64,000 bases of DNA, taken from NCBI RefSeq assembly GCF_004138485.1, contig NZ_ML142848.1, positions 186,001 to 250,000 of the forward strand, read 5' to 3'. The stretch comes from Peristeroidobacter soli. Its GTDB lineage: Bacteria; Pseudomonadota; Gammaproteobacteria; Steroidobacterales; Steroidobacteraceae. The translations under genes were made by a program, and so were the position numbers. Shown piece by piece: positions 52,638-61,017 of this stretch (its first letter is position 1; every line of letters begins with the position of its first letter). Below the pieces are notes generated by a model, which was given only the letters and a program-made list of their open reading frames with translations, did not search any database and was not told the origin of the DNA.

Positions 52638-55189
52638 CGCTCAACGCCTCCAACCATCGCCTCATCACGAAACTTTCGATACACGGCGCGCGCCTCGTCG
52701 AACTGCGCATAGACGTGATCCTTCTCACGCTGCGAGCGCCAGCCCGGCCACGCCTCCGCCATCTGCTGCAACTTGTCGATCCACTTCAGACAATAGTCCG
52801 CGGCCGCCGCGTTGCGCACGGGCTGATCGCCAACTGTCACCCACACCGGATTGGTGAACGCCTGTGCGAACTCAGCATCGAGTGGATAGCGCTCTTTCGG
52901 ATTTCCCTCCGCGCGCAGGTGATACCAGCCACTGCGCGCGACCTTGAGCTTCTTGCTCAATTGCGCGCTCCTGCGATTCGCCGACAGCGGGATCTTCTCG
53001 ATAGCCTCACCATTCCATATGAGCGTGACGGTCTCCAGCGGCGTGATCGATTGCACGCGCGCCTCGACGGTGACTTCACCACCGGCGGCCGGCAGTTTGA
53101 TTTCGTTGCCGGGGATCTGGCCGTTCACCGTCAGCTCAACCAGCGGCCCCGTCGATACAAACGCGTGTCCGTTGCGCAAGCCTTCGAACCAGGCGTCGGC
53201 GTCGAGCCCGCGATCGCCGGTGTGCACATAGGTCCGCGCCGAGCCGACCATCTTCGAGATCTGCATGCTGCTGATCGAGTCCTCACCACCGACAGCGGTC
53301 ACGCGCAGTCCGTTGTTGAGGGTCGCATACCAAGGAAAGAAACTGCCCAGGCCCGGGTAGGACCATTCGAGCGCATCCGTCGTGCCGAGCGCGGCATCGA
53401 CGATATAACCTTTGCCGCCACCGAGCGTGCCGAGCAGCGGATCTTTGCTGCCGAACGCATGCACGTATCCAACGGTCGCGCCCTGCGCCTTCGCCTTGCG
53501 CAGCATGTCCGTATTGCTCGGATACAGGCTCTCGATTGCCGTCCCCTCGTAGCCCGTGGTGAACGGGCTGATCAGATGATCGCGCAGCTGGAACATGAAC
53601 ACGTGCCCATAAAACGCCGGCCGATATTCCTGGCCCACGATCATCAGCCGCTCCGGCGTCGAGATCGGGTGCGGCTTGCCGCCGGGAATGAACAGGTCGT
53701 AATCGAGGATACGATTGTCCTTGTTCGCGACCTGCTCGTTGACCATGTCCTGATCTTCGGCGGCCGACATCATCATCAGATTCGCCGGCGTGTTGTGCAG
53801 GTTGCCGGCGTAGTTCATGTGAACGTGGGTCGAGCCGTTGTACCAGCCGCGGGCCGACAGATCGGTCAGTGGCTGCAGTTTCAAATCGATCTGCGCGAGC
53901 TTGCCGTCACGAACCTGCACCGTCGTCTGCACCGGCGTGTATTCGAAGCCCTTGACGGCCTCGATGGTCACAGGCCCGACCGGCACCTGGACCCGAAATG
54001 TTCCGGTCTGATGGAAGACCCGATCACCCTCACCGGTCACGCGAGCGTACGCGTCTTCCGGCGCATACATCTTTCCATCCGATGCGGTCAGATGAATGCG
54101 CGAAGCGGTCGGACGACCGGTCGCCGCGTCGAGCGTCCGCACCGAAAGCGCAGCTGTCGGCCGTTTCCAGCGCCGCTCACCGATGTGGATCTTCTTCAGC
54201 GTTCCGCCATGAGTCTCCAGCAACTGCAGCTGCGGCAGACCGTCCTCATTCGAGATGAATGCGATCCACTCGCCATCCGGCGACCAGCGCGGATGGAAAG
54301 CGTCGTGCCGGAAGAAGGTCAGCTTGTAGGGTTCGCCGCCGGCGGTCGGCTGCACGTAAAGGTTGTTGAATTGATCCGCCGCGCCCCGCGTCGACGAATA
54401 GACGAAACGCTTGCCGTCGAGAGAGACATCGGGCCTTGTACGGAACAGCGATTGCTCCGCAAGCACTGTAGTCGCCTGTTCGATGCCGTTCGCCGCTGCT
54501 GGCACGCGCAAGACGTTGCCCGAGCCGAGCGGCACGTTGCGATTCGAAACCAGCAGCAACTCCTTGCCATCGGGCATCCAGGCCGGCGTGATGTGCAGGT
54601 CCATCGGTCCGAAATAGAGGCGGTCCCGGCCGAAGTCGTTGTCGTGCGTGACGGCGATCTCGTCGCCCGCGAAGCGTCCATCTTTCAATGCGCGGATGTA
54701 GACATTGAAAGCGCCCTTGGGCCTGGTCGACACGTAGGCGAGCCGCGTTCCGTCCGGTGAGAACGTGGGGTCCATGTAGACCTGATCATCCGAGGTCAGC
54801 GGCCAGCTCTTGCCGGTCTGGACCTCGACGATCTCCAGTTGAATCGTCTGGCCACCATCGTCGGCGACGTACGCGATCCAACGCCCGTCGGGCGACCAGG
54901 TCGGCATCGAATGATACTTGCGAGAGTAAGTGAGCTCACGTGCACTGCCCAAGCTCGGATCGACGATCCAGATGGAACCGCTCATGGCGACCGCGATCTT
55001 CGATCCGTCCGGTGACCAGGCCGGTGCCCACGGCGTCGAGCTCGGCGCAGGGCCGAAGTAATAGTTGTGCGTGTAGAAGCCGCCCTGCGTCGAGGCAGGA
55101 TAGGAAACATTCTGGCCGACGCTCATTGCGCTGACCAGCAACAGACCCACAGCAACCAAGCTGACAAAGGGAGAGCCAAGACGTTTCAT
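52634..55189 (-). CDS. TolB-like propeller fused to CehA/McbA metallohydrolase
   Basis: An 851-residue exported protein (signal peptide ending SVGQ). Residues about 50-330 form a TolB/WD40-like propeller (PAWSPDGSKIAV, PTWSPDGRWIAYV, PTFSPDGTRLAYVS, PRWSPDGEWIAFIS). After a linker, residues about 440-780 match the CehA/McbA PHP-type metallohydrolases: WYNGSTHVHMNY with the metal HxH, IVGQEYRPAFYGHV, GYVHAFGSKD, VGGEDSISS and GHAFVSTGPLVELTVNG. CehA and McbA cleave carbamate insecticides and other esters or amides. The start ATG at 55189 lies in the last unit of a 41-bp tandem repeat; two 14-codon ORFs upstream overlap into it. Confidence 0.85.
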   Translation of the reverse strand: MKRLGSPFVSLVAVGLLLVSAMSVGQNVSYPASTQGGFYTHNYYFGPAPSSTPWAPAWSPDGSKIAVAMSGSIWIVDPSLGSARELTYSRKYHSMPTWSPDGRWIAYVADDGGQTIQLEIVEVQTGKSWPLTSDDQVYMDPTFSPDGTRLAYVSTRPKGAFNVYIRALKDGRFAGDEIAVTHDNDFGRDRLYFGPMDLHITPAWMPDGKELLLVSNRNVPLGSGNVLRVPAAANGIEQATTVLAEQSLFRTRPDVSLDGKRFVYSSTRGAADQFNNLYVQPTAGGEPYKLTFFRHDAFHPRWSPDGEWIAFISNEDGLPQLQLLETHGGTLKKIHIGERRWKRPTAALSVRTLDAATGRPTASRIHLTASDGKMYAPEDAYARVTGEGDRVFHQTGTFRVQVPVGPVTIEAVKGFEYTPVQTTVQVRDGKLAQIDLKLQPLTDLSARGWYNGSTHVHMNYAGNLHNTPANLMMMSAAEDQDMVNEQVANKDNRILDYDLFIPGGKPHPISTPERLMIVGQEYRPAFYGHVFMFQLRDHLISPFTTGYEGTAIESLYPSNTDMLRKAKAQGATVGYVHAFGSKDPLLGTLGGGKGYIVDAALGTTDALEWSYPGLGSFFPWYATLNNGLRVTAVGGEDSISSMQISKMVGSARTYVHTGDRGLDADAWFEGLRNGHAFVSTGPLVELTVNGQIPGNEIKLPAAGGEVTVEARVQSITPLETVTLIWNGEAIEKIPLSANRRSAQLSKKLKVARSGWYHLRAEGNPKERYPLDAEFAQAFTNPVWVTVGDQPVRNAAAADYCLKWIDKLQQMAEAWPGWRSQREKDHVYAQFDEARAVYRKFRDEAMVGGVER

Positions 55190-55230
55190 GCGGGGCGTGA
55201 TCGCTCGAACAATGGAGACAGACGTTTCAT
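55186..55230 (-). CDS. Upstream mini-ORF 2 (14 aa), overlapping the CehA start
   Basis: ATG at 55228-55230, peptide MKRLSPLFERSRPA, stop TGA at 55186-55188. The stop overlaps the ATG of the CehA-type gene as ATGA. The peptide begins like the main protein (MKRLGSPFV). No Shine-Dalgarno sequence is visible. It may be a translation leader; being made by repeat duplication, it may also be untranslated. Confidence 0.4.
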   Translation of the reverse strand: MKRLSPLFERSRPA

Positions 55231-55271
55231 GCAGGACGTGATCGTTCGAGCACTGGAGACCGACGTTTCAT
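55227..55271 (-). CDS. Upstream mini-ORF 1 (14 aa), overlapping mini-ORF 2
   Basis: ATG at 55269-55271, peptide MKRRSPVLERSRPA, stop TGA at 55227-55229 overlapping the next ATG as ATGA. It lies 37 nt after the alpha/beta hydrolase stop. It differs from mini-ORF 2 at three residues, while length and overlap are kept. Confidence 0.4.
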   Translation of the reverse strand: MKRRSPVLERSRPA

Positions 55272-55308
55272 GCGTGGCGTGGTCGTTCGAGCGCTGTGGA
55301 GAGTCGGG

Positions 55309-56619
55309 TCAATGTTGCTGGGACTCGCTCATCCATTGTTTCAAACGCGTCGGCTCATGGCGTTTCAGCGCGGGATGACGCTCGATCGCGCGGTCGATGC
55401 TCGCAGCGTTGCCGTCGCGTACGTGCGCATCGAGGAAAGCAAGGACCACATCGCCAATCGCGGACAGCGCTTCATTGCCATCGATCTCACCCACACGTTC
55501 CACCCGTTTCGGGCCATCGAGCAAGGCGACGAGGTCCGTGAATCCCATGTGCCGGATGCCCTCCAGACGAACACGCAGCACATCGTTCTTCTGGCCCGCC
55601 TCATCCCAGGTTTCATAGGCAAGATCGTTGGGGCTGAAATCCGCGGCGCGAGGCTGGCCTTCGAACAGGCTGTATCGTTCCCAGTCACTGAGCAGCAGCA
55701 AGAAGGGACGGCCCACCGGTCGATCAAACAACTCCGGATCGAAGTTCTGACCATCGAGGTTCACCGCCGCGCGACAGGCATCGACCAGCTTGCAAGTCGT
55801 GCCCGCGGTCGCGCCGCCGAACGACATGCCGGCGAAGGCAAGGCGACTGCGGTCAGCCGTGGCCAACACGTCGCGCAGACTCTTGGGCTCGTTGTTGGTG
55901 ACGATAGTCTTGGCAACCGCCAATGTATCGTCTCGCCATTCGGCGAAGGAACGGCCGAGCCGGGTCGCCGGAAAGGACTCCGCATAAACGGGCAGCGCTT
56001 CGCGAGCTGTTGCGAGGTCCTTCCCTCCCACCAGCGCCTTCATTGCCGTACCAAACCTCGCGTCATCTCCCAAGCTCGCGAGCTTGGTCGCGGCGATGCT
56101 GCCATCCTCCAGACGCACGTCCGCGACGTCTCCAGGATGCGCAATCGACACCACGATGTAACCATGACTCGCGAGGCGCGCGGCGAGCACGCTGTTCTGC
56201 TCTGGATATAAGAAGAAGCCGTGGCTGTACACCACCACCGGAAATCCCCGTGACGGCTTCGCCGGCGTCGCGCCTGGTCGCACTTTCATCCGCGTGGTTG
56301 TCAGCGCGTGCAGGTCTTCGACTGCGTAACTGAAATTGCGAGCGATGGCCGGCAAGGTGACGGTCGCCGCATCGCCTTCCATATAGCCCGCGCCGCCGAC
56401 CGCCCGCCCCTTCGCCGGATACCAGACAATCGCCGGCATTCGCCTCGGCCCGCTGACCGGATCGGCGGCATCGAGTCGTCGCGACAGGTCGGCGAATTCG
56501 GCCCGGACCACGCCGACGTCGTACTTGCCGTCCGGCATCGGCACTGCCGACGCCGACACCGGCGCAGACGCGAATGCAGCCCACGCCGCAATGACGATGC
56601 AGAAGAACGATTGCCCCAT
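55309..56619 (-). CDS. Exported alpha/beta hydrolase (dienelactone/PAF-acetylhydrolase-like)
   Basis: A 436-residue secreted hydrolase. The ATG at 56619 is chosen because GGTGG lies 6 nt upstream and it opens a signal peptide (FFCIVIAAWAAFASAPVSASA). The core includes the oxyanion region VVVYSHGFFLYPEQN, the nucleophile in AFAGMSFGGAT, and a late His in RHMGFTDL. The long N-terminal arm (DLSRRLDAADPVSGPRRMPAIVWYP) is typical of the PAF acetylhydrolase/dienelactone hydrolase-like group, which cleaves short acyl esters. It follows the enoyl-CoA hydratase by 46 nt in the leftward operon and is followed by the CehA-type enzyme, another predicted ester or amide hydrolase. Confidence 0.83.
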   Translation of the reverse strand: MGQSFFCIVIAAWAAFASAPVSASAVPMPDGKYDVGVVRAEFADLSRRLDAADPVSGPRRMPAIVWYPAKGRAVGGAGYMEGDAATVTLPAIARNFSYAVEDLHALTTTRMKVRPGATPAKPSRGFPVVVYSHGFFLYPEQNSVLAARLASHGYIVVSIAHPGDVADVRLEDGSIAATKLASLGDDARFGTAMKALVGGKDLATAREALPVYAESFPATRLGRSFAEWRDDTLAVAKTIVTNNEPKSLRDVLATADRSRLAFAGMSFGGATAGTTCKLVDACRAAVNLDGQNFDPELFDRPVGRPFLLLLSDWERYSLFEGQPRAADFSPNDLAYETWDEAGQKNDVLRVRLEGIRHMGFTDLVALLDGPKRVERVGEIDGNEALSAIGDVVLAFLDAHVRDGNAASIDRAIERHPALKRHEPTRLKQWMSESQQH

Positions 56620-56665
56620 GCTCAACCACCTTTGTCGACGACAATGCGCGGTCATCGCGCTGGCA

Positions 56666-57430
56666 TCAGTAACGCTCGACTTTCTTGCCTTCGGCAAACG
56701 CCGCCAGCCCTCGCCTGGCATCGGCACTGGTGAACGCCAGTTGCCCGAGCACGGCCTCCCGACGAAACGCGTCCTCGAGCGGCAGATCGCTCAACTCCCG
56801 GACCGCGCGTTTGGTGACCTTGAGTGCCGTGGGACTCAAACGCACCAGGCGCTCGGCCCACTGAGTCGCAGTCTCCGACAGCTGCTCTGGCGCGACGACT
56901 CGATTGAGCAAACCGACCCGCAACAACTGTTCGCTGCTGAAACGATCCGCCGTCATCAGGATTTCCATCGCCGCCGCGTAGCCGATCTGCCGGACCAGCC
57001 GCACGAGCGTGCCGCCCGCCGGCACGATTCCAAGCGAGACTTCGGGAAGGCTGAATACTGCCGCGCTGGACGCGATACGCAAGTCTGTCGCGAGCATGAT
57101 CTCGAATCCGGCCCCCATGCACAGCCCGTTGATGGCGCAGACGATGGGCTTGTCGAGGTTCAAGTGCTTCAGATGCGCGGCATCCCACGCGGAGATATCG
57201 ATCTCGTTGCGCGCCAGTGCGGGGATGGACTCCTTCAGGTCGGCGCCGGCACAGAACGAGCGATCGCCTGCACCAGTGAGGATCACCACGCGCACGCAGT
57301 CGTCTTCGCCGGCCGCCTTGAATGCAGCGCCCAGCTCGTCGTACATGGCCAGCGTCATCGCATTGAGCTTGGCCGGCCGATTGAAAGTGATGCGGGCGAT
57401 GCCGTCCTGAACGTCGTAAGCGATGGCCAT
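56666..57430 (-). CDS. Enoyl-CoA hydratase/isomerase
   Basis: A 254-residue crotonase-fold enzyme. The start at 57430 follows AAGGTG and overlaps the CoA-transferase stop by 1 nt (TGATG). The acyl-CoA oxyanion loop is FCAGADLKE. Both catalytic glutamates are in place: GLCMGAGFEIMLATD and PEVSLGIVPAGG, so hydratase activity is expected rather than isomerase only. Substrates could include methylglutaconyl-CoA, which would link to the HMG-CoA reductase two genes upstream, or an unsaturated acyl-CoA made from the CoA-transferase product. Size and C-terminus (RRGLAAFAEGKK) are normal. Confidence 0.92.
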   Translation of the reverse strand: MAIAYDVQDGIARITFNRPAKLNAMTLAMYDELGAAFKAAGEDDCVRVVILTGAGDRSFCAGADLKESIPALARNEIDISAWDAAHLKHLNLDKPIVCAINGLCMGAGFEIMLATDLRIASSAAVFSLPEVSLGIVPAGGTLVRLVRQIGYAAAMEILMTADRFSSEQLLRVGLLNRVVAPEQLSETATQWAERLVRLSPTALKVTKRAVRELSDLPLEDAFRREAVLGQLAFTSADARRGLAAFAEGKKVERY

Positions 57431-58665
57431 CAGATCACCTTGCGCTCGCGCAGCGACTCGAAAGCCTGCCGGTCGAGGCCGAGCCAATCGAGAAAGACGG
57501 TTTCGTTGTGCTCGCCGATCAATGGGACCCTGGGCTCCGCGCCGACGGAGCTTTCAGACAAATGCACGGCGGAGCCAAAGACCTTGACCTTGGTATCGCC
57601 GTAGCCCACCTGCACGAGCATGTCCCGCGCCAGCATGTGCGGATCCTCGACGACTTCGCCGATGTTCTTGATCGGGCTCAGCGGGAAGCGGTCGGACGCG
57701 ATGGCCTCGAGCTCCTGCTTGGTCTTATCGGCGAACCAGCCACGAACGATGGGTTCGACCCGGCGCGCATACACCGCTTGATCGAAGCGCTTCTCCATCG
57801 TGTCGATCTCGGGATCGGTCGCGAACTGCGGCGTACCGAACGCGGCACAGGACTCTTGCCAGAACTTGTCCGTGTACCCGCCGAAGAACACATGACCGTC
57901 CTTGCATTCATAACGGCCATACGGCCGCACGAACGGATGATCGTTGCCCAGCGGCTCCGCGATCTTCCCTTGAGTCGTGAAATTCACAACGGCGTTTTCG
58001 GTGAGTGTGAACACCGCATCCTGCTGTGAGACATCCACGAGCCGGCCGACGCCTTTGCTCTCCGCTTCACGCAAAGCGGCAACGGTGCCAAGCGCGGCAT
58101 ATAACGAGGCAGCGAGATCGCCGATGATCGTGCCGACCCGCTGCGGCTCACCCGGTGTTCCGTTCATCGACCATAGTCCTCCGCTTGCTTGAGCGGAGTT
58201 GTCGTAGGCGGGACGCGCCGAGTTCGGACCGCTTTGCCCGAAGCCGCTGATACCTGTGTAAATCAACCGCGGATTGACCTTACGCAGCGCCTCGAAATCC
58301 AGGCCGAGCTTGCGCATGGTGCCCGGCCGGAAGTTTTCGACCACGACATGAGCCTTGCGAACCATGTCGAAAAACAACTCGCGGCCCCGGGCCGACTTCA
58401 GATCCAGCGTCACGCCCAGCTTGTGCCGATTGTATTGAGCGAAGAATCCGCTGAGCCGTTCCGTGCCCTGCTCCACCATCGGTGGAAACGTGCGCACGTA
58501 ATCGGGGTCCTGCGGATTCTCGATCTTGATGACAGTCGCGCCCAGGTCGGCGAGCATCATCGTGCAGTACGGCCCCGCGACGACCCGCGTCAGGTCCAAC
58601 ACCAACACGCCATGCAACGGCCCGACCGCGGGAGCTGCCGGCACTTCGTTTTCAGCCGCGGCCAT
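57430..58665 (-). CDS. CaiB/BaiF (class III) CoA-transferase
   Basis: A 411-residue class III CoA-transferase that moves CoA from a donor thioester to a carboxylate through an aspartyl-CoA intermediate. The N-terminus has GVLVLDLTRVVAGPYCTMMLADLGATVIKIE; FFAQYNRHKLGVTLDLK and NFRPGTMRKLGLDF are family signatures. The catalytic Asp is D155 in PAYDNSAQASGGL. It is translated just upstream of the enoyl-CoA hydratase (1-nt overlap) and 9 nt after the HMG-CoA reductase stop. It could activate mevalonate, a hydroxy acid or an amidase product to its CoA ester without using ATP. Confidence 0.93.
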   Translation of the reverse strand: MAAAENEVPAAPAVGPLHGVLVLDLTRVVAGPYCTMMLADLGATVIKIENPQDPDYVRTFPPMVEQGTERLSGFFAQYNRHKLGVTLDLKSARGRELFFDMVRKAHVVVENFRPGTMRKLGLDFEALRKVNPRLIYTGISGFGQSGPNSARPAYDNSAQASGGLWSMNGTPGEPQRVGTIIGDLAASLYAALGTVAALREAESKGVGRLVDVSQQDAVFTLTENAVVNFTTQGKIAEPLGNDHPFVRPYGRYECKDGHVFFGGYTDKFWQESCAAFGTPQFATDPEIDTMEKRFDQAVYARRVEPIVRGWFADKTKQELEAIASDRFPLSPIKNIGEVVEDPHMLARDMLVQVGYGDTKVKVFGSAVHLSESSVGAEPRVPLIGEHNETVFLDWLGLDRQAFESLRERKVI

Positions 58666-58674
58666 GGAGAAACC

Positions 58675-59958
58675 TCACTTGCGCGCCTGCGCGAGCAATT
58701 CGACGGCCAGATCCATGCGAACGTCGCGCAACTCGACCATGCGTTTGACGACCGCATCCACTTCAGCCCCGACGGCACCAGCCGCCACCGCGATATTGCG
58801 AGCGTGCAGCGCCATGTGCCCGCGCTGGATTCCTTCGGTGGCGAGTGCGCGCATCGCACCCATGTTCTGCGCGAGACCGACGGCAACGATGATCTCGGCC
58901 AGCTCTTGAGCCGAAGTCACTTGCAGGATTCTCAACGCAGCTCGCGCCAGCGGATGTGTCTTGGTCGCGCCGCCGACCAGGCCCACCGGCATCGGCATCT
59001 CAATGGTGCCGATCAGATCGCCGTCATTCGCGCGCTCCCAGGTCGTCAACGAAGTGTAGTGACCGCTGCGCGACGCGTACGCATGCGCACCTGCCTCGAC
59101 GGCACGCCAGTCGTTGCCGGTGGCAACGACGATGGGATCGATGCCGTTCATGATGCCTTTGTTATGAGTCGCGGCCCGATAAGGATCGACAGCGGCGAAC
59201 GTGTAGGCGTCGAGCATTCCTTCGATCACGCGTTCACCGGAATATTCCGACGTCGCGAGCACCGACGGCGATACACGCAGACTGGCCCGCGCCAGACGCA
59301 GGTCGGCGAGATTGGAAAGGATACGAAGGCGGACCGACCCGCCGGTGATGCCTTCGATCTTCGTTGCCACCGCCTCGGCCATGGTGTTCACGGTATTGGC
59401 ACCCATGGCGTCGCGGACGTCGACGATCAGGTGAGCGACGACCATGGGACCGCGAGGCGTTTCGGGGAACACATGCACCTCGATGTCCCGACAGCCGCCG
59501 CCCAACCCGACCAGTACCTTGTCACGGCCGTTCGCCACCTCGATCAACTCGGCGCGCGCACGCAGGATGGCCTGACGCGCGCCATGAGGATCGGACACGC
59601 CGATGACTTGAATCTGAGAACGCATCAGCGGCGGCGTGCTCGATGTGAAGAAGCCGCCCGACTCACGCACCAGCTTGGCCATGAACGAGGCCGCGGCGAC
59701 GATCGACGGCTCTTCCACCACCATCGGCACGACGACGTCCTTGCCATTGATCCGGAAGTTGCTGGCCACCGCGAGCGGCAGCTCGAAGGTGCCGATGACG
59801 TTCTCGATCATTCCATCGGCCGCGCCAATCGGCAGCGAGCCGGGCTTGGCGAGCAGATCCACGTCGGCGGCCGCGACGATGCCGGCATCGGCAAGCGCAC
59901 GCAGGCGCTGTGAGGGAGTCAACGAGCGGAAATTCGGCAGGCGTGAATCGAGTGTCAT
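58675..59958 (-). CDS. Hydroxymethylglutaryl-CoA reductase, degradative (class II)
   Basis: A 427-residue class II HMG-CoA reductase, which in catabolic bacteria oxidises mevalonate and CoA to HMG-CoA with NAD+. Catalytic residues are visible: Glu in [12 protein letters not shown] (82-83), Lys in [10 protein letters not shown], Asp in [12 protein letters not shown] and His in [11 protein letters not shown] near the C-terminus. The [14 protein letters not shown] segment is also diagnostic. No HMG-CoA lyase gene is in view. Its neighbours are an Fe-ADH-like protein (27 nt upstream) and a CoA-transferase (9 nt downstream), a context that favours catabolism over mevalonate synthesis. Paralogous use on another 3-hydroxy-3-methyl acyl-CoA is possible. 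Confidence 0.93.
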   Translation of the reverse strand: MTLDSRLPNFRSLTPSQRLRALADAGIVAAADVDLLAKPGSLPIGAADGMIENVIGTFELPLAVASNFRINGKDVVVPMVVEEPSIVAAASFMAKLVRESGGFFTSSTPPLMRSQIQVIGVSDPHGARQAILRARAELIEVANGRDKVLVGLGGGCRDIEVHVFPETPRGPMVVAHLIVDVRDAMGANTVNTMAEAVATKIEGITGGSVRLRILSNLADLRLARASLRVSPSVLATSEYSGERVIEGMLDAYTFAAVDPYRAATHNKGIMNGIDPIVVATGNDWRAVEAGAHAYASRSGHYTSLTTWERANDGDLIGTIEMPMPVGLVGGATKTHPLARAALRILQVTSAQELAEIIVAVGLAQNMGAMRALATEGIQRGHMALHARNIAVAAGAVGAEVDAVVKRMVELRDVRMDLAVELLAQARK

Positions 59959-59985
59959 GATCGTCTCGCGAGTGCTAATCGATAT

Positions 59986-61017
59986 TCAATACGCAGAACG
60001 AAACAGCTCCAGAAAGTCCTGCTCGCTGGTGAGGCGCGGATTGCAGGTGCTGTGGTCCGAGGCAAAGCTGCGTCGAGCCAATTCATTCAGCCGATCTTCA
60101 TCGATCCCGACATCGCGCAAGCGCGGCGGAATGCCAAGATCGCTGCAAAGTGCGCGCAGCCCGTGAATGGCCTGTGCCCCACCCTTCGCTTCACGTCGAC
60201 CGCTGCCGTCGATGCCCAACACTGCAGCGATCCGCGCATATCGCTCGGGATTCGCAGGCGCGTTGAACGCGGCGGCGTGCGGCAAACAGACGGCACTGGC
60301 CAGCCCCTGCGGCACTGGGAACAACGAGCTCACCGCCGACGCCATGCAACTCACATTGCCCAATCCGGTGACGCCGAACGACATCGCGGCCATGGCCGAT
60401 CCACACAACATATCCAGCGCGGCCGATGGGTTGTTTCGATCCGCGACGAAGACGCGAATGCTGGCCGCGATCAGTGTCATCGCGTGCAAGTTCAGCGCAT
60501 CGGAAAAGACCGTGGCTCGTTTGGACAAGTAGGACTCGAATGCATGCACGAAGGCGTCGATGCCGGCATGGGCCGCGTCATGGCTGGGCATGGGGCCCAC
60601 TGTGAGCGGATCCAGAATCGCGGCCGCCCCCTCCGCCGACACTGCGGCTCGCGTGCCGGCCGTCGTCGGGATGGAGATCAGCGGCAACGACGACATCAGC
60701 AGATCGACCGACTTCGCCACCTCGATGGTGTTCTCGCCACCGATAGCCACGATTCCTTCGGCATGCCGTTCACGACTCCGCTCGAATGCAGCTTGAACAT
60801 CGATATCGCTGAGCACGACCGTCGCAACGTCGATCTGCGCCAGGATGTCGGCCACCTTGCGGTGAATGGCGCTGTCCACGAGCGCGGGATCGAGCAGCAC
60901 CAGCAAACGTTTGGACGCATGCTCACGAACCAGATCGGCGAGCCGCTCATGAGCACCGACGCCGAAGATGAGCTTCGTCGGACACTCGAATGAGCCGATG
61001 CCCGCTTCATGCCACAT
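59986..61017 (-). CDS. Iron-type alcohol dehydrogenase homologue with altered metal site
   Basis: A 343-residue member of the Fe-ADH/maleylacetate reductase superfamily. The start at 61017 (MWHEAGIGSF) has GAGGTG upstream and overlaps the esterase-fusion stop by 11 nt; an ATG at 61038 is possible. The first two metal ligands are kept (D154 and H158 in GIDAFVHAFESY), but the other two fall on Ser223 (GNVSCMAS) and Gln237 (PVPQGLAS) when aligned to the E. coli FucO pattern. The NAD loop GGGS reads GGEN. It is therefore probably metal-free or uses different chemistry. It would supply or consume an alcohol/aldehyde for the HMG-CoA reductase-CoA-transferase pathway. Confidence 0.8.
   Translation of the reverse strand: MWHEAGIGSFECPTKLIFGVGAHERLADLVREHASKRLLVLLDPALVDSAIHRKVADILAQIDVATVVLSDIDVQAAFERSRERHAEGIVAIGGENTIEVAKSVDLLMSSLPLISIPTTAGTRAAVSAEGAAAILDPLTVGPMPSHDAAHAGIDAFVHAFESYLSKRATVFSDALNLHAMTLIAASIRVFVADRNNPSAALDMLCGSAMAAMSFGVTGLGNVSCMASAVSSLFPVPQGLASAVCLPHAAAFNAPANPERYARIAAVLGIDGSGRREAKGGAQAIHGLRALCSDLGIPPRLRDVGIDEDRLNELARRSFASDHSTCNPRLTSEQDFLELFRSAY

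Larger units (their letters stand above)
55180..55302. repeat. Three tandem 41-bp repeats over the CehA start
   Basis: Units begin at 55180, 55221 and 55262 with GACGTTTCATGC and contain a GATCG/GGTCG-x-TCGA core and TGGAGA end. The period is exactly 41 bp and divergence is a few bases per unit. Read on the minus strand each unit carries ATGAAACGT, so the CehA start region has been copied twice. The odd period puts each ATG in a different frame. Confidence 0.9.
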
